Assembly (NCBI GenBank): GCA_030374765.1
Contig: JARGXX010000071.1
Span: 744,001 to 808,000 of the forward strand
DNA: 64,000 nt
Reading direction: 5' to 3'
Origin: Agarophyton chilense
Lineage: Eukaryota; Rhodophyta; Florideophyceae; Gracilariales; Gracilariaceae
Every line of letters starts with the position of its first letter. Within the stretch, counting starts at the first letter, position 1. The position numbers and the translations under genes are program-made. The notes beneath the pieces are model-generated. The model saw nothing but the letters and a program-made list of their open reading frames with translations, was not told the origin of the DNA and made no database searches. This document shows positions 11,664 through 20,912 of this stretch, one piece after another.

Positions 11664-12026
11664 TCAGGGCTGTGACAATGGCATCGCGCTCTGCTCAAAG
11701 GTCAGAGCGTCAATTCCAGGCACCTTGTCCATAAGCGTCTTTTCTACGCCGTATCTCAAGCAATTAGGTCCAATAAACGACACCACAACTTCGCCCTTAT
11801 CGATTTCACTCACAGAAATGTCAGCAACAGGGCTTCCTAGTGTTTCTTTTATAGCACCTAAACCTCTTTCGTAAACTTCGGTGGATAAACCATCTGTAGC
11901 AATCTGCGTGTCGATGGCCACCACCTCGTTGAGCTGAGTTCCGAAAGCTGGTCTTAGGGCCTTTTCTATTCCAAGCCTTATGGTGGTTGCGGCACTTGCG
12001 CATGAGCTGAAGGCGCCCTCCAATTT
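11664..12026 (-). pseudogene. NFU-type iron-sulfur scaffold protein fragment
   Basis: The minus-strand frame reads EGAFSSCASAATTIRLGIEK, matching the end of a NifU-like domain (consensus G-A-C-x-S-C-x-S-S-x-x-T-x-x-x-G-I-E), then a second domain of NifU-like fold ending GVEKTLMDKVPGIDALTFEQ. This tandem layout is that of plastid NFU proteins, which hand Fe-S clusters to apoproteins. The first Cys of the CxxC pair reads as Phe (FSSC), which would cripple cluster binding. The N-terminal half is absent: homology stops at about 12026 exactly where the copia fossil begins. It is read as a captured, truncated host gene. Confidence 0.7.
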
Positions 12027-13980
12027 GATATGTCACTAACCGCAATAAGCTCAGCGGTCATCAAAGACCTAGTAACACGGCGGGCTTTGTAGGAACGATA
12101 CATTATAGGGATAGCCTGACCACTTGCGTCTGCTAAGAAGACAACAAAACCAAGCTGAGATGAGTAGTCTGCAATTAAGGCAAACGATGCATCAGAGTAG
12201 CCAAAAACTCTCATAGTAGAACAGTCAAAACGCAAGAAACGAGCTGAAACAGAGTTGTCAACGACGCAGTGTACGACACGATTAACGCGCTTAATAACAT
12301 CTCCAGAGTTATCATCAAAGCGGGTTCGGGGTATCTGCGTTAGCTGAGAGACTTCGAATATGCAATCAAGACGGGTATGTACGATCCACATCAGATTCAT
12401 ACGAATACATGCGAATTGTGGAAAGGCACCATCTTAAGGGAGAGAACGAAGTCCTAAATTGTACCGGTCTTGGTCCAAAGAAAAAGTCCTATTAGATGAG
12501 TGGTGAAGCGCAAACCGAGCAAAGTTACACGGCCAATAGTCATTCTCTGACATGTCGAACCGTCGAGACGTAATATGACATAACTCCTTGAAATCACGGA
12601 GGCCTGTTCGTACCATGTCATCCTCATATGACCCAGACATTCCTTTGAGTTTACCCTTCGCCATGACATAGTAGCACGCCCGATCCGAAGAAAGAATTGA
12701 CATTCCAAGTTCCTTCTTGTGATGACTATCCAAGGTTTCGTGCCATAAGATGCCAGATTCTCCAAGACCATAGAGTGCTTGCAATAGCTGAAGAGCTTCA
12801 TGAGGTTTAAGTTCGAACTCAGGGGCAGGATCACGAATGTAGACATCTCTCTGGAGCCCTTCAGAGGATCTTAAGTAGATTTGGCTGACATCAGACATCC
12901 ACACATCGAATCTGTGTAGTACAGTCATGCTCAAGATGAGTCGAACAGAAGAGGACTGGACAGTGTTCGAGGTGTAAACAAGGTACTTCTTGAGCTTGTC
13001 TCCGTGAACTCCAATAACATATCGAGCCTTCCACTTAGTCTGGCCATCGTCGGTTGACTTGATCGAGAGAACGAAACGAGCAGGTAGAACGTTTCCATGA
13101 CAGGGTATATCCTCCTTCATGTTCACCTTAAAAGTCTCGCGGTCAGGATCTGAATCTCCTTCCACTTTGCAGCAGTTATTTGCGGTGCAGAAGCACGAGG
13201 GTCATTAGCACAGATAGATTCTGTCAGGAAGGTCTCCCGAGCATACTGCGAAGAGAAAAATCTCGAACATCCCCGATAAGCATAGCAGAAATATTAGAAT
13301 GTGGCATGTAGGGTTTTATCCGCGTGATGCCAAACAGACGAGCTGTACCGACTTGGGAATCCTGAACTAATACGAGCTTCTTCTCGCGGTTCACAGCTTG
13401 AACGAAGAACGGCCCAATCCATTTTCCAATTCGATGCTCGACCTGCTTCTCCCTCCAAACAAGAACCTTTTGACCGACATGCTAAACAGCCTCAGCAGCA
13501 CGAGGTATCGCATGTCGAAGAGCACGCTTTACACGTACAATTGCCATTTCATGCACCATCTCCTTACGGACAGCAGTAGCCACATTAGCCCGACTCTCTA
13601 ACGACGCTCTCGGTTGCGCAGCACCGTCTTTGTAAACACGAATAGACGGATACTCAGCAAAGACTAACGCAGAAATAACAATTTCTTCAGATCCAAGGGT
13701 GTCGTTAAGAGCATTCACGGACATAGTAAGCAGTGGCTCTTTCGACGCATTCGGATAGTCCACCTTGAGCTTGCGGAAAGTAGACCAGAGGGGCTGATGG
13801 TAGCGCTCACCGATTCCTAAGCTTGAATGCGCCTCAACTCCTGTACGTTGCACTTCGACCTTACTAACAGCGCCGATACTAACGAAGAGCTCATTGAAAG
13901 CAGAACCTTGATCAGCGATAAGCTTGTGAGGTAGGCCTGTGTACACGGTAGCTCAGCACTCAAATATCGTAGAGCGGATT
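12024..13980 (-). mobile_element. Ty1/copia fossil fragment
   Basis: Minus-strand copia pol remains, in order: integrase (13946-13482, with a LIADQGSAFNE block), reverse transcriptase (13165-12434, with KWKARYVIGVHGD, LLQALYGLGESGILWHE and YEDDM in place of the usual YVDDM-type motif) and RNase H (12400-11978, with VFGYSDASFA and MTAELIAVSD). No LTRs were found, and both ends look truncated. It is broken, with several breaks, and old. It sits inside the DNA transposon, abutting the NFU fragment. Confidence 0.85.
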
Positions 13981-14560
13981 GTCTTCGTAGATACATCCCG
14001 TAAGAACATAGCAACACTGAACCTTTTACCTTCCGTGCCGGAAGAAGGAACGGTGGGGGCGGCGAAGAGGCTGGACGTTCGGGGAGCGCATCAGGAGTGG
14101 AGGCATCGTGGCTGCCAGGTGTTTTGGACATTCACAGAGCCATGGGCGTATGCAGTGATACTCTGGCATTGGTTCCGTTTTCTAACAACAGCTCGCGCCC
14201 CATTTCGAAAGTGAATGGCACAAAAGCGACGAGTGCGCTGCAAATGTGCCACGTGTGGCGCACGCAAATCGCAAACATATCCGCCTGGCTTTGCGCCATC
14301 AGCTTGATCGACCATTATCTCTCGTTCGAACAAGCCACGCACCAGTGGATTTCGCTGTGCCGACTCTTCAGCCATTTCGCCCTGCACCTTCTCTCAGAAC
14401 GCGACTTTTTCCTCCCTTTTTCCAATTCCGAGGCCAATCTCTCTCGTCGTCGCCACTACAACACTCGCTGCTTGGCTCGCTGCGTTTTGCGCCACTTCCA
14501 CCTAACGCCCCCGGACCCCAGCATCTTGCTTACGGGTGTCCAATCGCCTCAACCTCATGA
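13981..14560 (+). other. Unrecognised stretch before the HOOK-like fragment
   Basis: A plus-strand frame is open from 14097 and runs on into the HOOK-like fragment. Its first 155 or so codons resemble no family I know and are rich in Ser, His and Arg. An opposite-strand ORF (14387-14091) overlaps it. I see no support for a gene here. Confidence 0.4.
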
Positions 14561-15560
14561 GCAGCTTCGACAAAGTGCCAAACACACCATTCTATCTCTG
14601 TCAGACGGGGCAACCTCAGAAGACGTAGATCCGCTGCCTTTCATGCGGTCTCTGGCGGAGGTTGTGCTTTGTGAAGCTGTACACAGTGAGAAGAGGGATC
14701 CTTTTATTCAAGCAGTACTCACACTACCACCGCACCACCAAGATGCACTGGCTACGTCCATTTGCCACGTGACCGTCGAAAAGCCAAAGGAAATACGCGT
14801 GCTCGGTCAGATCCGTGTCAACGACGAGAACCTCCACCTCACCACCCTTTCACCTTCCACAAAACCAACCTTCACAGAAAAGTCACATAGTCCTCTTTCT
14901 GCCCCACGCAGCATTCTGCTGGAAGACTGAAAGGCGCTCTCTGTAGAACGAGACAACCTCAGGAGAAAGCTTGCCGCTTGTGAATTCGAGAAGAACAAGG
15001 CATTGGAGCTATCCCAACGCTTGAAAATCAACCTGGAAGAGGCTTCCGACAAGATTCGCTTGCTGGAGACAACGCACGAAGAAAGTGCTACAGAAGTGTT
15101 GAACAAGTCAAAAGCGATCATTGAAGCCAAGACTGCACTGCGCAGAGCTCACGTTGCTGCAGAAGAAGTCGATGTTTTGCGCGCAAAGGCAGCTTCTGCC
15201 GAACAGTTGGAATCAAGCCTCAAAGGAACCAGCGTGAGGCTGGAAGAGGTTTATGACATGCGGAGGGCGACTGAAGTCCTCGAGGCACAACTATCTGCGT
15301 TTAGGGAGACAGAAGAAAGACTGTCCAAGCACACCGATTACCTCGAGTCGCAACTTACGTACAGCAACACCCGCAGTACCCAGTTTGCCAAGTTGGCTGA
15401 AAACGTCACAGCTAAGATGGAGAAGAAGGACGGTGAGATCAAAACGCTAAAGAGTGAAAACTTGTGGTTGAAGACAAGTATGTAGGCTGCAAATCAACAG
15501 TTGGCCGCATTTCTCATGCAGTTCGCGCAAACGACATCGAGAGATAGTTTAATCAATCGT
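14561..15560 (+). pseudogene. HOOK-like coiled-coil protein fragment
   Basis: The frame around 14640-14760 reads a block similar to the HOOK N-terminal domain (LAEVVLCEAVHSEKRDPFIQ, TLPPHHQDALATSI; compare the family's L-x-x-L-x-L-x-x-x-A-V-x-C-x-x-K-x-x-x-I-x-x-I-x-x-L). After a TGA at 14928-14930 the same frame continues as a long coiled coil (SVERDNLRRKLAACEFEKNK onward, 15003-15485), and then meets TAG at 15483-15485. HOOK proteins link cargo to dynein on microtubules. The calponin-like N-terminal start and the C-terminus are not evident. It is a decayed copy inside the DNA transposon. The coiled coil is certain; the HOOK assignment is moderate. Confidence 0.5.
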
Positions 15561-15695
15561 GCTTCGACAGGCATGTCTGCGTCGGTAAGGATTCCAAAGT
15601 TTATGGGCGTCGCCCAGACTACCACTGATCAGACAACTGCGACGACAACTGTGCCGATGTCCGACTAGCTCGTCAAATAACGTGCATGTGATATC

Positions 15696-16439
15696 TTGTT
15701 CAAAGATTCGCTTCTTGGCATAACATGGACTGATATTGTCGAATGCGTGATTGGGGTCATGGATGCCTGGTATGATATTAATGCCGTTGAAGGCACGAAA
15801 GGTCCTTTCTTGGGAAGCAGCAGCGAGGCAGAAATCCACCGCCAGCCATCCCTCTCGGCTTCTGAACAACCCGGTGTCCTCTCACGGCCCAGTCAACAGA
15901 TCGCCACCACAAATGCTAGCTACATCGGCAGCGATGCCGAACATATGGAAAATCTGGGGCGGTCTTGGAAATCTCTGGAATGGAAAATGCGTACGTCAAA
16001 GGTTGTCGAGAGAGCTCAGAAGATTGAGATTGTGCTACTAAATGCAAAGCTTGACAAAAGTGAGTTAATGACCGCCAAGCTTGACGACGTTATGAAGCGA
16101 GCCGACGGGCTTCAGAAGGAAATATCGAAAGAGAGAGAAACCCATTTGCGGGGCATTACCGAAGCGGTTAAAAGAGAACAGTGCATCGCCGAGGAGTCTC
16201 GCAAAAAAGCCAGACTGATGGCGAAGAATCATACGACCGTTTTTGAAGATGTGCGCGCCAGTGCTTTGGCTGCTGCCCGTGACAGCACGAGAGCGAATCA
16301 AGAGAGAATCCATAGAGTGGATGTTGCGTCGGTAATCCATTCACGAGAGGATGCAAACCGTACTACGGTACCGATCTACTGCACGGCCCTTGGGATCGAA
16401 CCGAGTACCTCCAGTCCAGAATCTACCTGTCTGGTTTAA
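15696..16439 (+). pseudogene. Coiled-coil ORF of unknown family
   Basis: An open frame of 247 codons (start codon context unclear). Residues about 95-190 are strongly charged and helical (MKRADGLQKEISKERETHLR and flanks), a predicted coiled coil. The first 90 residues are Ser/Gly-rich and low in structure. I do not recognise the family. It follows the HOOK-like fragment on the same strand after about 140 bp, so it may be a further exon of the same captured gene. Nothing suggests it is expressed. Confidence 0.35.
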
Positions 16440-17096
16440 AAAGGACACGACCAATCCCCTGTATCACTTCATTACCCACCGTGGGGACATGTGGGGACGG
16501 CATCCAGTGCGTTGCACGATGAAGATGTCTGTGCGTTGCGGAGCAAAGAAGGAAGTCCCCCTTTTCGGGGGCTCGCCGTCTGCGCCGAATTGAAACCAAC
16601 TATGTCCGACTTTCCTTTTTGGCTGTTTCTAACGAGTTGGAGAGTCGCTTTCGACGTGAATATGCTTCACCTCTGGCGAGCGTGGCATCGTCAAAAGTCG
16701 CACGTTCAGAGTACAGCCCGTCGTCCATGCCAATATCTAGACTACCCCCGTCTGTCGAATCGTCATCCTCTTTTCCGATGGCCTAATGCAGTGCGCTCCT
16801 GATTCTGTCCAGATCGTCTAACAGTCACGATCGCTGCACTTTCCCCCCCCACTCCTGCATATATTCGCCACGGGCCTGGTAGCGTTGCATCTTGCGGTCC
16901 CACGGCAACTCCCAATGGTCGCCTTCATCCATTCGCTTTCCTCCGGCCTTGCCCATGTCGCAACTTTAAATCGCGGTCAACAAGGCCGAGTTTGTGGAGA
17001 TTTTCGATGGCAATTCTCCTCGTGGCTACTATATAGAAGAACCTGCTTGATGGCTTCCACTCGCAATAATTTCCGAAGCCAAAGCGAAAGAAAGAC
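16440..17096. other. Unrecognised stretch in the DNA transposon
   Basis: Only short overlapping ORFs occur here and none resembles a known protein. A run of nine C residues lies near 16846. I see no further structure. Confidence 0.5.
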
Positions 17097-17414
17097 ATGC
17101 TGCTGAGCAACGACGACAAGCGGCGCTTCATGCGAGACGGCTACTCGCACTTGAGGCAGGTGGTATCGCGCGCGCAGGTGGCTGTGCTGCTCCCTGTCAC
17201 CGACCACTTCTATACAACCAAGCAATACATGTTACACAATTCGAACAAGTACATTCTTCCGCACTTTCTGCAACACGCAGAGTTAAGCTCTCTACCGCGT
17301 CGCATGCCCGTTCTCTCGATCTGCGAGCAGAAAATCGAGTTGTCCACACGTGGTATATTATTATTTCAGAGTCTGCTGGCTAAAATGGGAAACCTATTTC
17401 AACGGCCCTCATGA
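17097..17414 (+). pseudogene. Possible phytanoyl-CoA dioxygenase-like N-terminal fragment
   Basis: The frame begins MLLSNDDKRRFMRDGYSHLR and continues QVVSRAQVAVLLPV, resembling the N-terminal signature of the PhyH family of Fe(II)/2-oxoglutarate dioxygenases (L-x-x-x-D-K-x-x-F-x-x-D-G-Y-x-x-L-x-x-V-V-S). The metal-binding HxD...H motif is not in this 105-codon ORF, which ends soon after. It would be a first exon or a fragment. The match is short, so the call is tentative. It lies inside the DNA transposon. Confidence 0.3.
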
Positions 17415-17905
17415 CGGTGAACAGGTAAGTTTGCAACATTTTCTGCTCTGCAATCTGGACGAAGACCCGAAATATTTTTGGCTATGGTTGCGAAGCGATA
17501 CAAAATTGGAATGAGCGGGCAGGACTCGTTGAGTTTAAGGTGAGTGCGAGTGCGACTGGTGTCTCGTATAGATTTAGGAAGGATATCTGACATGTTCTTT
17601 TTTGCTGCTACAAAGCGACGGAGAGGAAAGAATGGGTGGGGAGGGAAACCTATTTGAGGGAAGTGACGTCGCGAGAGATGTTTCGTGGCGTTCGTAACGC
17701 CACGAAACATCTCTCGCGATGACCCCCCCCCCCCCTTCGCTTCTGCACCCATTGAAACTGAAAACGCTATGCCGTGTTGTTATCTTTCAATCCTTCTTGA
17801 AACAAACCGTGTTCGCTCGGGCTAATAGAGGACATTTCCCGGGAAGGGAGTTCTACAACTTCCTCAAGTTCATGGTGTCAAGCTGGTGGATGCCCAGCCC
17901 CCGTC
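17415..17905. other. Non-coding stretch with a long palindrome
   Basis: No coding similarity was recognised. It contains the 51-bp perfect palindrome at 17669-17719 followed at once by a run of about a dozen C residues (17723-17734). A candidate splice donor GGTAAG lies near 17424 after the PhyH-like frame. Confidence 0.5.
17669..17719. repeat. Perfect 51-bp palindrome (24-bp arms, 3-nt loop)
   Basis: The left arm TCGCGAGAGATGTTTCGTGG... is exactly repeated in reverse complement after a CGT loop. Perfect arms of this length in otherwise decayed DNA suggest a recent origin or a structural role. It is followed by a poly-C run. It could be a small foldback insertion or a transcription-coupled hairpin; no function can be assigned. 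Confidence 0.9.
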
Positions 17906-18775
17906 ATGAACGCTGAAAGTTTTACTACCGTATGGAGGGTGTTCATGGCAGTCCGCGATGCATACGCCGATTCCAGAGGCCCCGGGGATCCGAACCGCGT
18001 CGTCAGACAATTTCGTGGAGAACCTGCTACAGAACTGTCGCACCAACGCTTCCGTCGCTGCATTCTTGGAGATATTTCTTGGCTAGTACGTCTACAGGGA
18101 GAGGAGGATTCAGAAGTATTTTACCGTGGAAAATACGACGATGTGGTTTCTATGCCATCGCTCAAAACCCGATGGCGTTCTAAAGACGGAACAACATCAG
18201 TCTCTTTCTGGGAACGGAGCAGGCTGTGCGAGCTCTTCGGAAGGGCATCCCGTATTCCGAACAGAAGACCATGGTGAACTACAGTAAGTTCAACCATGTG
18301 GCCAACAGATTCCTCGGGCATGGTGGAGCAATCGTACCAGGTTCCCCATCTGGCCCCGGGAGAAAGACTGTACTGGAGGATTCGACAAAACGATGGTTTT
18401 GTGCACCGTCAGATTCGCCCCGAGCAGGAGTCGAGGGAATTGATGAAGGAACTCATTGCTCGCTTTTCTCAGCCTGGAGACATGGTCTTGGACTTCTTGT
18501 AGGGAACATTTACAACCGCATTTGCATGCATGGAAATTGTTTTTCACCGAAAGTTCATCGGTGGTGAGAAGTACCGTGAGTGCTTCAAGCACGCGAAACA
18601 CAACGCAGTAGTGCATTTGGACAGGATGATTGTCGACAACACGCTAAGGGCCGGGAACCTGGAGTGTGATGAAGATGTCGGGTCACATGCTATTGTGCAG
18701 GCGGCACTTCAGGTGTCGGCTTTCAGGAAGAAAACAAATTTCATTGAATGGAGAACAAGGAAGTACTTTCCTTAG
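17906..18775 (+). pseudogene. DNA (N4/N6-amino) methyltransferase, broken copy
   Basis: The end of the region matches the SAM-binding part of the N6_N4_Mtase family: ELIARFSQPGDMVLDFL, then after TAG 18500-18502 in the same frame GTFTTAFACMEIVFHRKFIG and GEKYRECFKHA. This corresponds to the family signature V-L-D-P-F-x-G-x-G-T-T-x-x-A with the Pro-Phe and Gly positions altered. An earlier frame (17906-18277) and 18296-18502 would hold the target-recognition and catalytic parts, but I could not find a clean (D/S)PP(Y/W) motif. Such enzymes methylate exocyclic amines of adenine or cytosine and are mostly bacterial. The copy has several in-frame stops or shifts and is probably inactive. It lies within the DNA transposon. 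Confidence 0.6.
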
Positions 18776-20089
18776 TACCAACGGTTCCCCTTTCATGTCA
18801 TGGCTTTCTTGTCGACTTTATGGGATGATAGGGAGCTGGCCTAGAGGCATCGTAATAAGTCTTTACATTTGTGGTCCCCAAGTAGTCAAGGACAACTGAA
18901 AGACTTGGAGCCAGAGCTGTTGCCTGGCATCGATGCATCTAATCAGTGGTGCGTGGTGGCCAAGTCTTCAGTGAAGCAATTTGGGTTCGTTTTTTTGATG
19001 AAAATCTGACTTGTATTTGTTTATTATTACGACAGTGCGGCCGACATTTAGTGAATAGGAAATGATGGAAGTACGAGTAAGTGCGACTTCCAATTGTATC
19101 AGGTATTTGTTAGGGAGGGAGATTACATTTGCCGTTGTTTGCTGCTGCTTGGGGACAGGGAGGCATGATTGGACGACAAGTGGGAGAATTGGTTGCTGCA
19201 GTGGTGAGTGAGGTGTTGATGTAGTTTTGTTTTTTTTTGACGGAGATCTGACTTTTTCTGTTTATTGATTCGAATGGAGACGCGTGGAGGCCAAACAGCG
19301 AGCAGAAGTTTGGAACAATTAAGTTCGATGCTATGGAAGGCATTTTACATGAAGCGAGGAATAGGGATCTAACTTGTGTTATTTTCATGCTGTCTATCTA
19401 TTTATGTAGGGAAATGTGATGGACGAAGAGGAAGGGCTTTGAAAGGTACTTTTCGAGTTCTCTATGGACAGCATTCCTGCCTGAACCGTCGGTCCCGGGA
19501 GAATGGAGGCGTAGATCAGTTTGCGTCGCGCTTGGCGAGAAGTTAAGTGAAGCGCGACGATCGGCCGAGGAGAAGCGATCAGCGATCGGGCGAGGCGCAG
19601 TGATCGGCAATCGGGCGGGCGACAGGTCGGGAAACCAGTCTCCAGATATGAAATTGTGTCTTCATATTTCACATCCGGAGACCCGCTTTCGGTCGAGTCG
19701 CTCGAGCGTTCGGAGTGCTGACGCTATCTCTGTATTACGCACCAACGATTAGGGTGATTGAAGGGCATTTAAGTGAATGGGCGGTGCAGTTGAACGGTTC
19801 ATACTAGCCAGGATACTTGTGCGATATGAAATATCTCGCGCTAGGTAACATTCGATATTCCTTTCATTTTCGGTAGAATTCGTGATCTAGGATGAATGAT
19901 TTCTGAAAGATATCGCCCAAGTTCTCTTCCATTGTTGGTAGTATTCCGATGCTATTGTGGACGTTTGCTAGTTTTCTACATTCACCTCAACATTCACTTG
20001 AACTCTTATTTTGCGCTAGATATTCTAGCATCAAAATACTGCGAATTTTTGAATGCTAACCATAGACATTTTAGCACACCCAAACTAGA
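18776..20089. other. Right subterminal region of the DNA transposon
   Basis: No coding similarity was recognised in this 1.3-kb stretch. Two loosely similar segments with ATCTGACTT followed by TGTTTATT occur near 19005-19025 and 19246-19268. An imperfect hairpin flanked by GTCTCC and GGAGAC spans about 19628-19682. From about 19800 on, CTAG-containing motifs recur (near 19803, 19840, 19967, 20017, 20026, 20085 and 20092), mirroring the left end and suggesting transposase-binding sites. Confidence 0.5.
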
Positions 20090-20128
20090 AAACTAGCAGT
20101 CAATACTAGCTTTCCGAAAACACAGACG
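20090..20128 (-). repeat. Right terminal inverted repeat (39 bp)
   Basis: The reverse complement begins CGTCTGTGTTTTCGGAAAGC and matches the left repeat at 9139-9177 in 35 of 39 positions. It is followed by TT (20129-20130) and then by E2 integrase sequence. Confidence 0.88.
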
Positions 20129-20136
20129 TTGACCGC

Positions 20137-20730
20137 GTGACACGAGCTCCCAGTTCCTCCGGACCACAAACGTCCCAGCCCCCTGGCCCACCAGATGCAC
20201 CACGACCTCAGGTCGACACTCAAGTCTCCACACCCCCTAAGGCAGTTCCCGAGGACTCGACTAGCCACACGGACACGATGGTCAATGCCAACTACTATGA
20301 CCCATCGCTCCCAACCGACTCCGATGGATTCGCCCCTCTGGACCACACTCTCCTTCCGGAGGATGAACATCAACCGGAATATGTGATCGAGCGCATCATC
20401 TCCGCCGGTTGGGGAGAAGATGGAACTATGCGCTACCGTGTCCGTTGGTTCGGCTACACCTCTGAGAAAGATACTTGGCAAGAGCCTCAAACCATTCCGG
20501 CTGATTTTCTCGCCCTCTATTGGCGCAGAATAAACCACTCGGAGCGCGGCCTTCAGGAGGGAGCAACCATTGGTCCGAATAATCCAAACATTGCCCCAAA
20601 TAATCCCAAAAAGCCTCCCAACCCGCCTCCGGACACGATGGTTCGCCGGAGCACGACGGTTTGCCGGAGCACGACGGTTCGTCGTAGCTCCTGCATCAGG
20701 GATCAAATTCAGTCCTTTGGAAACACCTGA
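20137..20730 (+). pseudogene. E2 integrase C-terminal tail with chromodomain
   Basis: An open frame of about 197 codons contains a chromodomain around residues 85-135: EYVIERIISAGWGEDG, YRVRWFGYTSEKDTWQEP and LALYWRR. The aromatic residues of the methyl-lysine cage (the initial Y, W in RVRW, and a W in DTW) are present. In chromoviruses this domain steers integration to marked chromatin. It is preceded by a Pro/Ser-rich linker and followed by a low-complexity tail with an RRSTTV-type triple repeat. The DNA transposon separates it from the rest of the integrase. Confidence 0.9.
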
Positions 20731-20912
20731 GAAAGACCCAGGACGCTCTCAAGATTGGACGCCGTCCGGGGGCACGCACATTTGAAATACAAGAAAGACC
20801 TTGGGAAAGAACAAGCACTACTTTATTTAACTTATTCCAGTAGCTAACAGAGGCCCAAAAGCCCTTGGTATGACCTCAAGGTTCGTGGAAGCGCTCCGAA
20901 CACCAACCGAAC

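Larger units (their letters stand above)
9139..20128. mobile_element. 11-kb terminal-inverted-repeat DNA transposon carrying gene fragments
   Basis: Both ends carry a 39-bp inverted repeat starting CGTCTGTGTT, 35 of 39 positions matching. The element is bounded by TT on both sides (9137-9138 and 20129-20130), a possible 2-bp target duplication. The host sequence is the E2 integrase tail, which stops at the left end and resumes with the chromodomain region at the right end. Inside I recognise fragments of FabI, an mS34-like mitoribosomal protein, NFU, a HOOK-like coiled-coil protein and a DNA methyltransferase, perhaps a PhyH-like protein, and a Ty1/copia fossil. No transposase is visible, so it looks non-autonomous. 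CTAG-containing motifs cluster just inside both ends. The superfamily is unknown; a 2-bp duplication would be compatible with CMC-type elements, but that is a guess. Confidence 0.85.
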
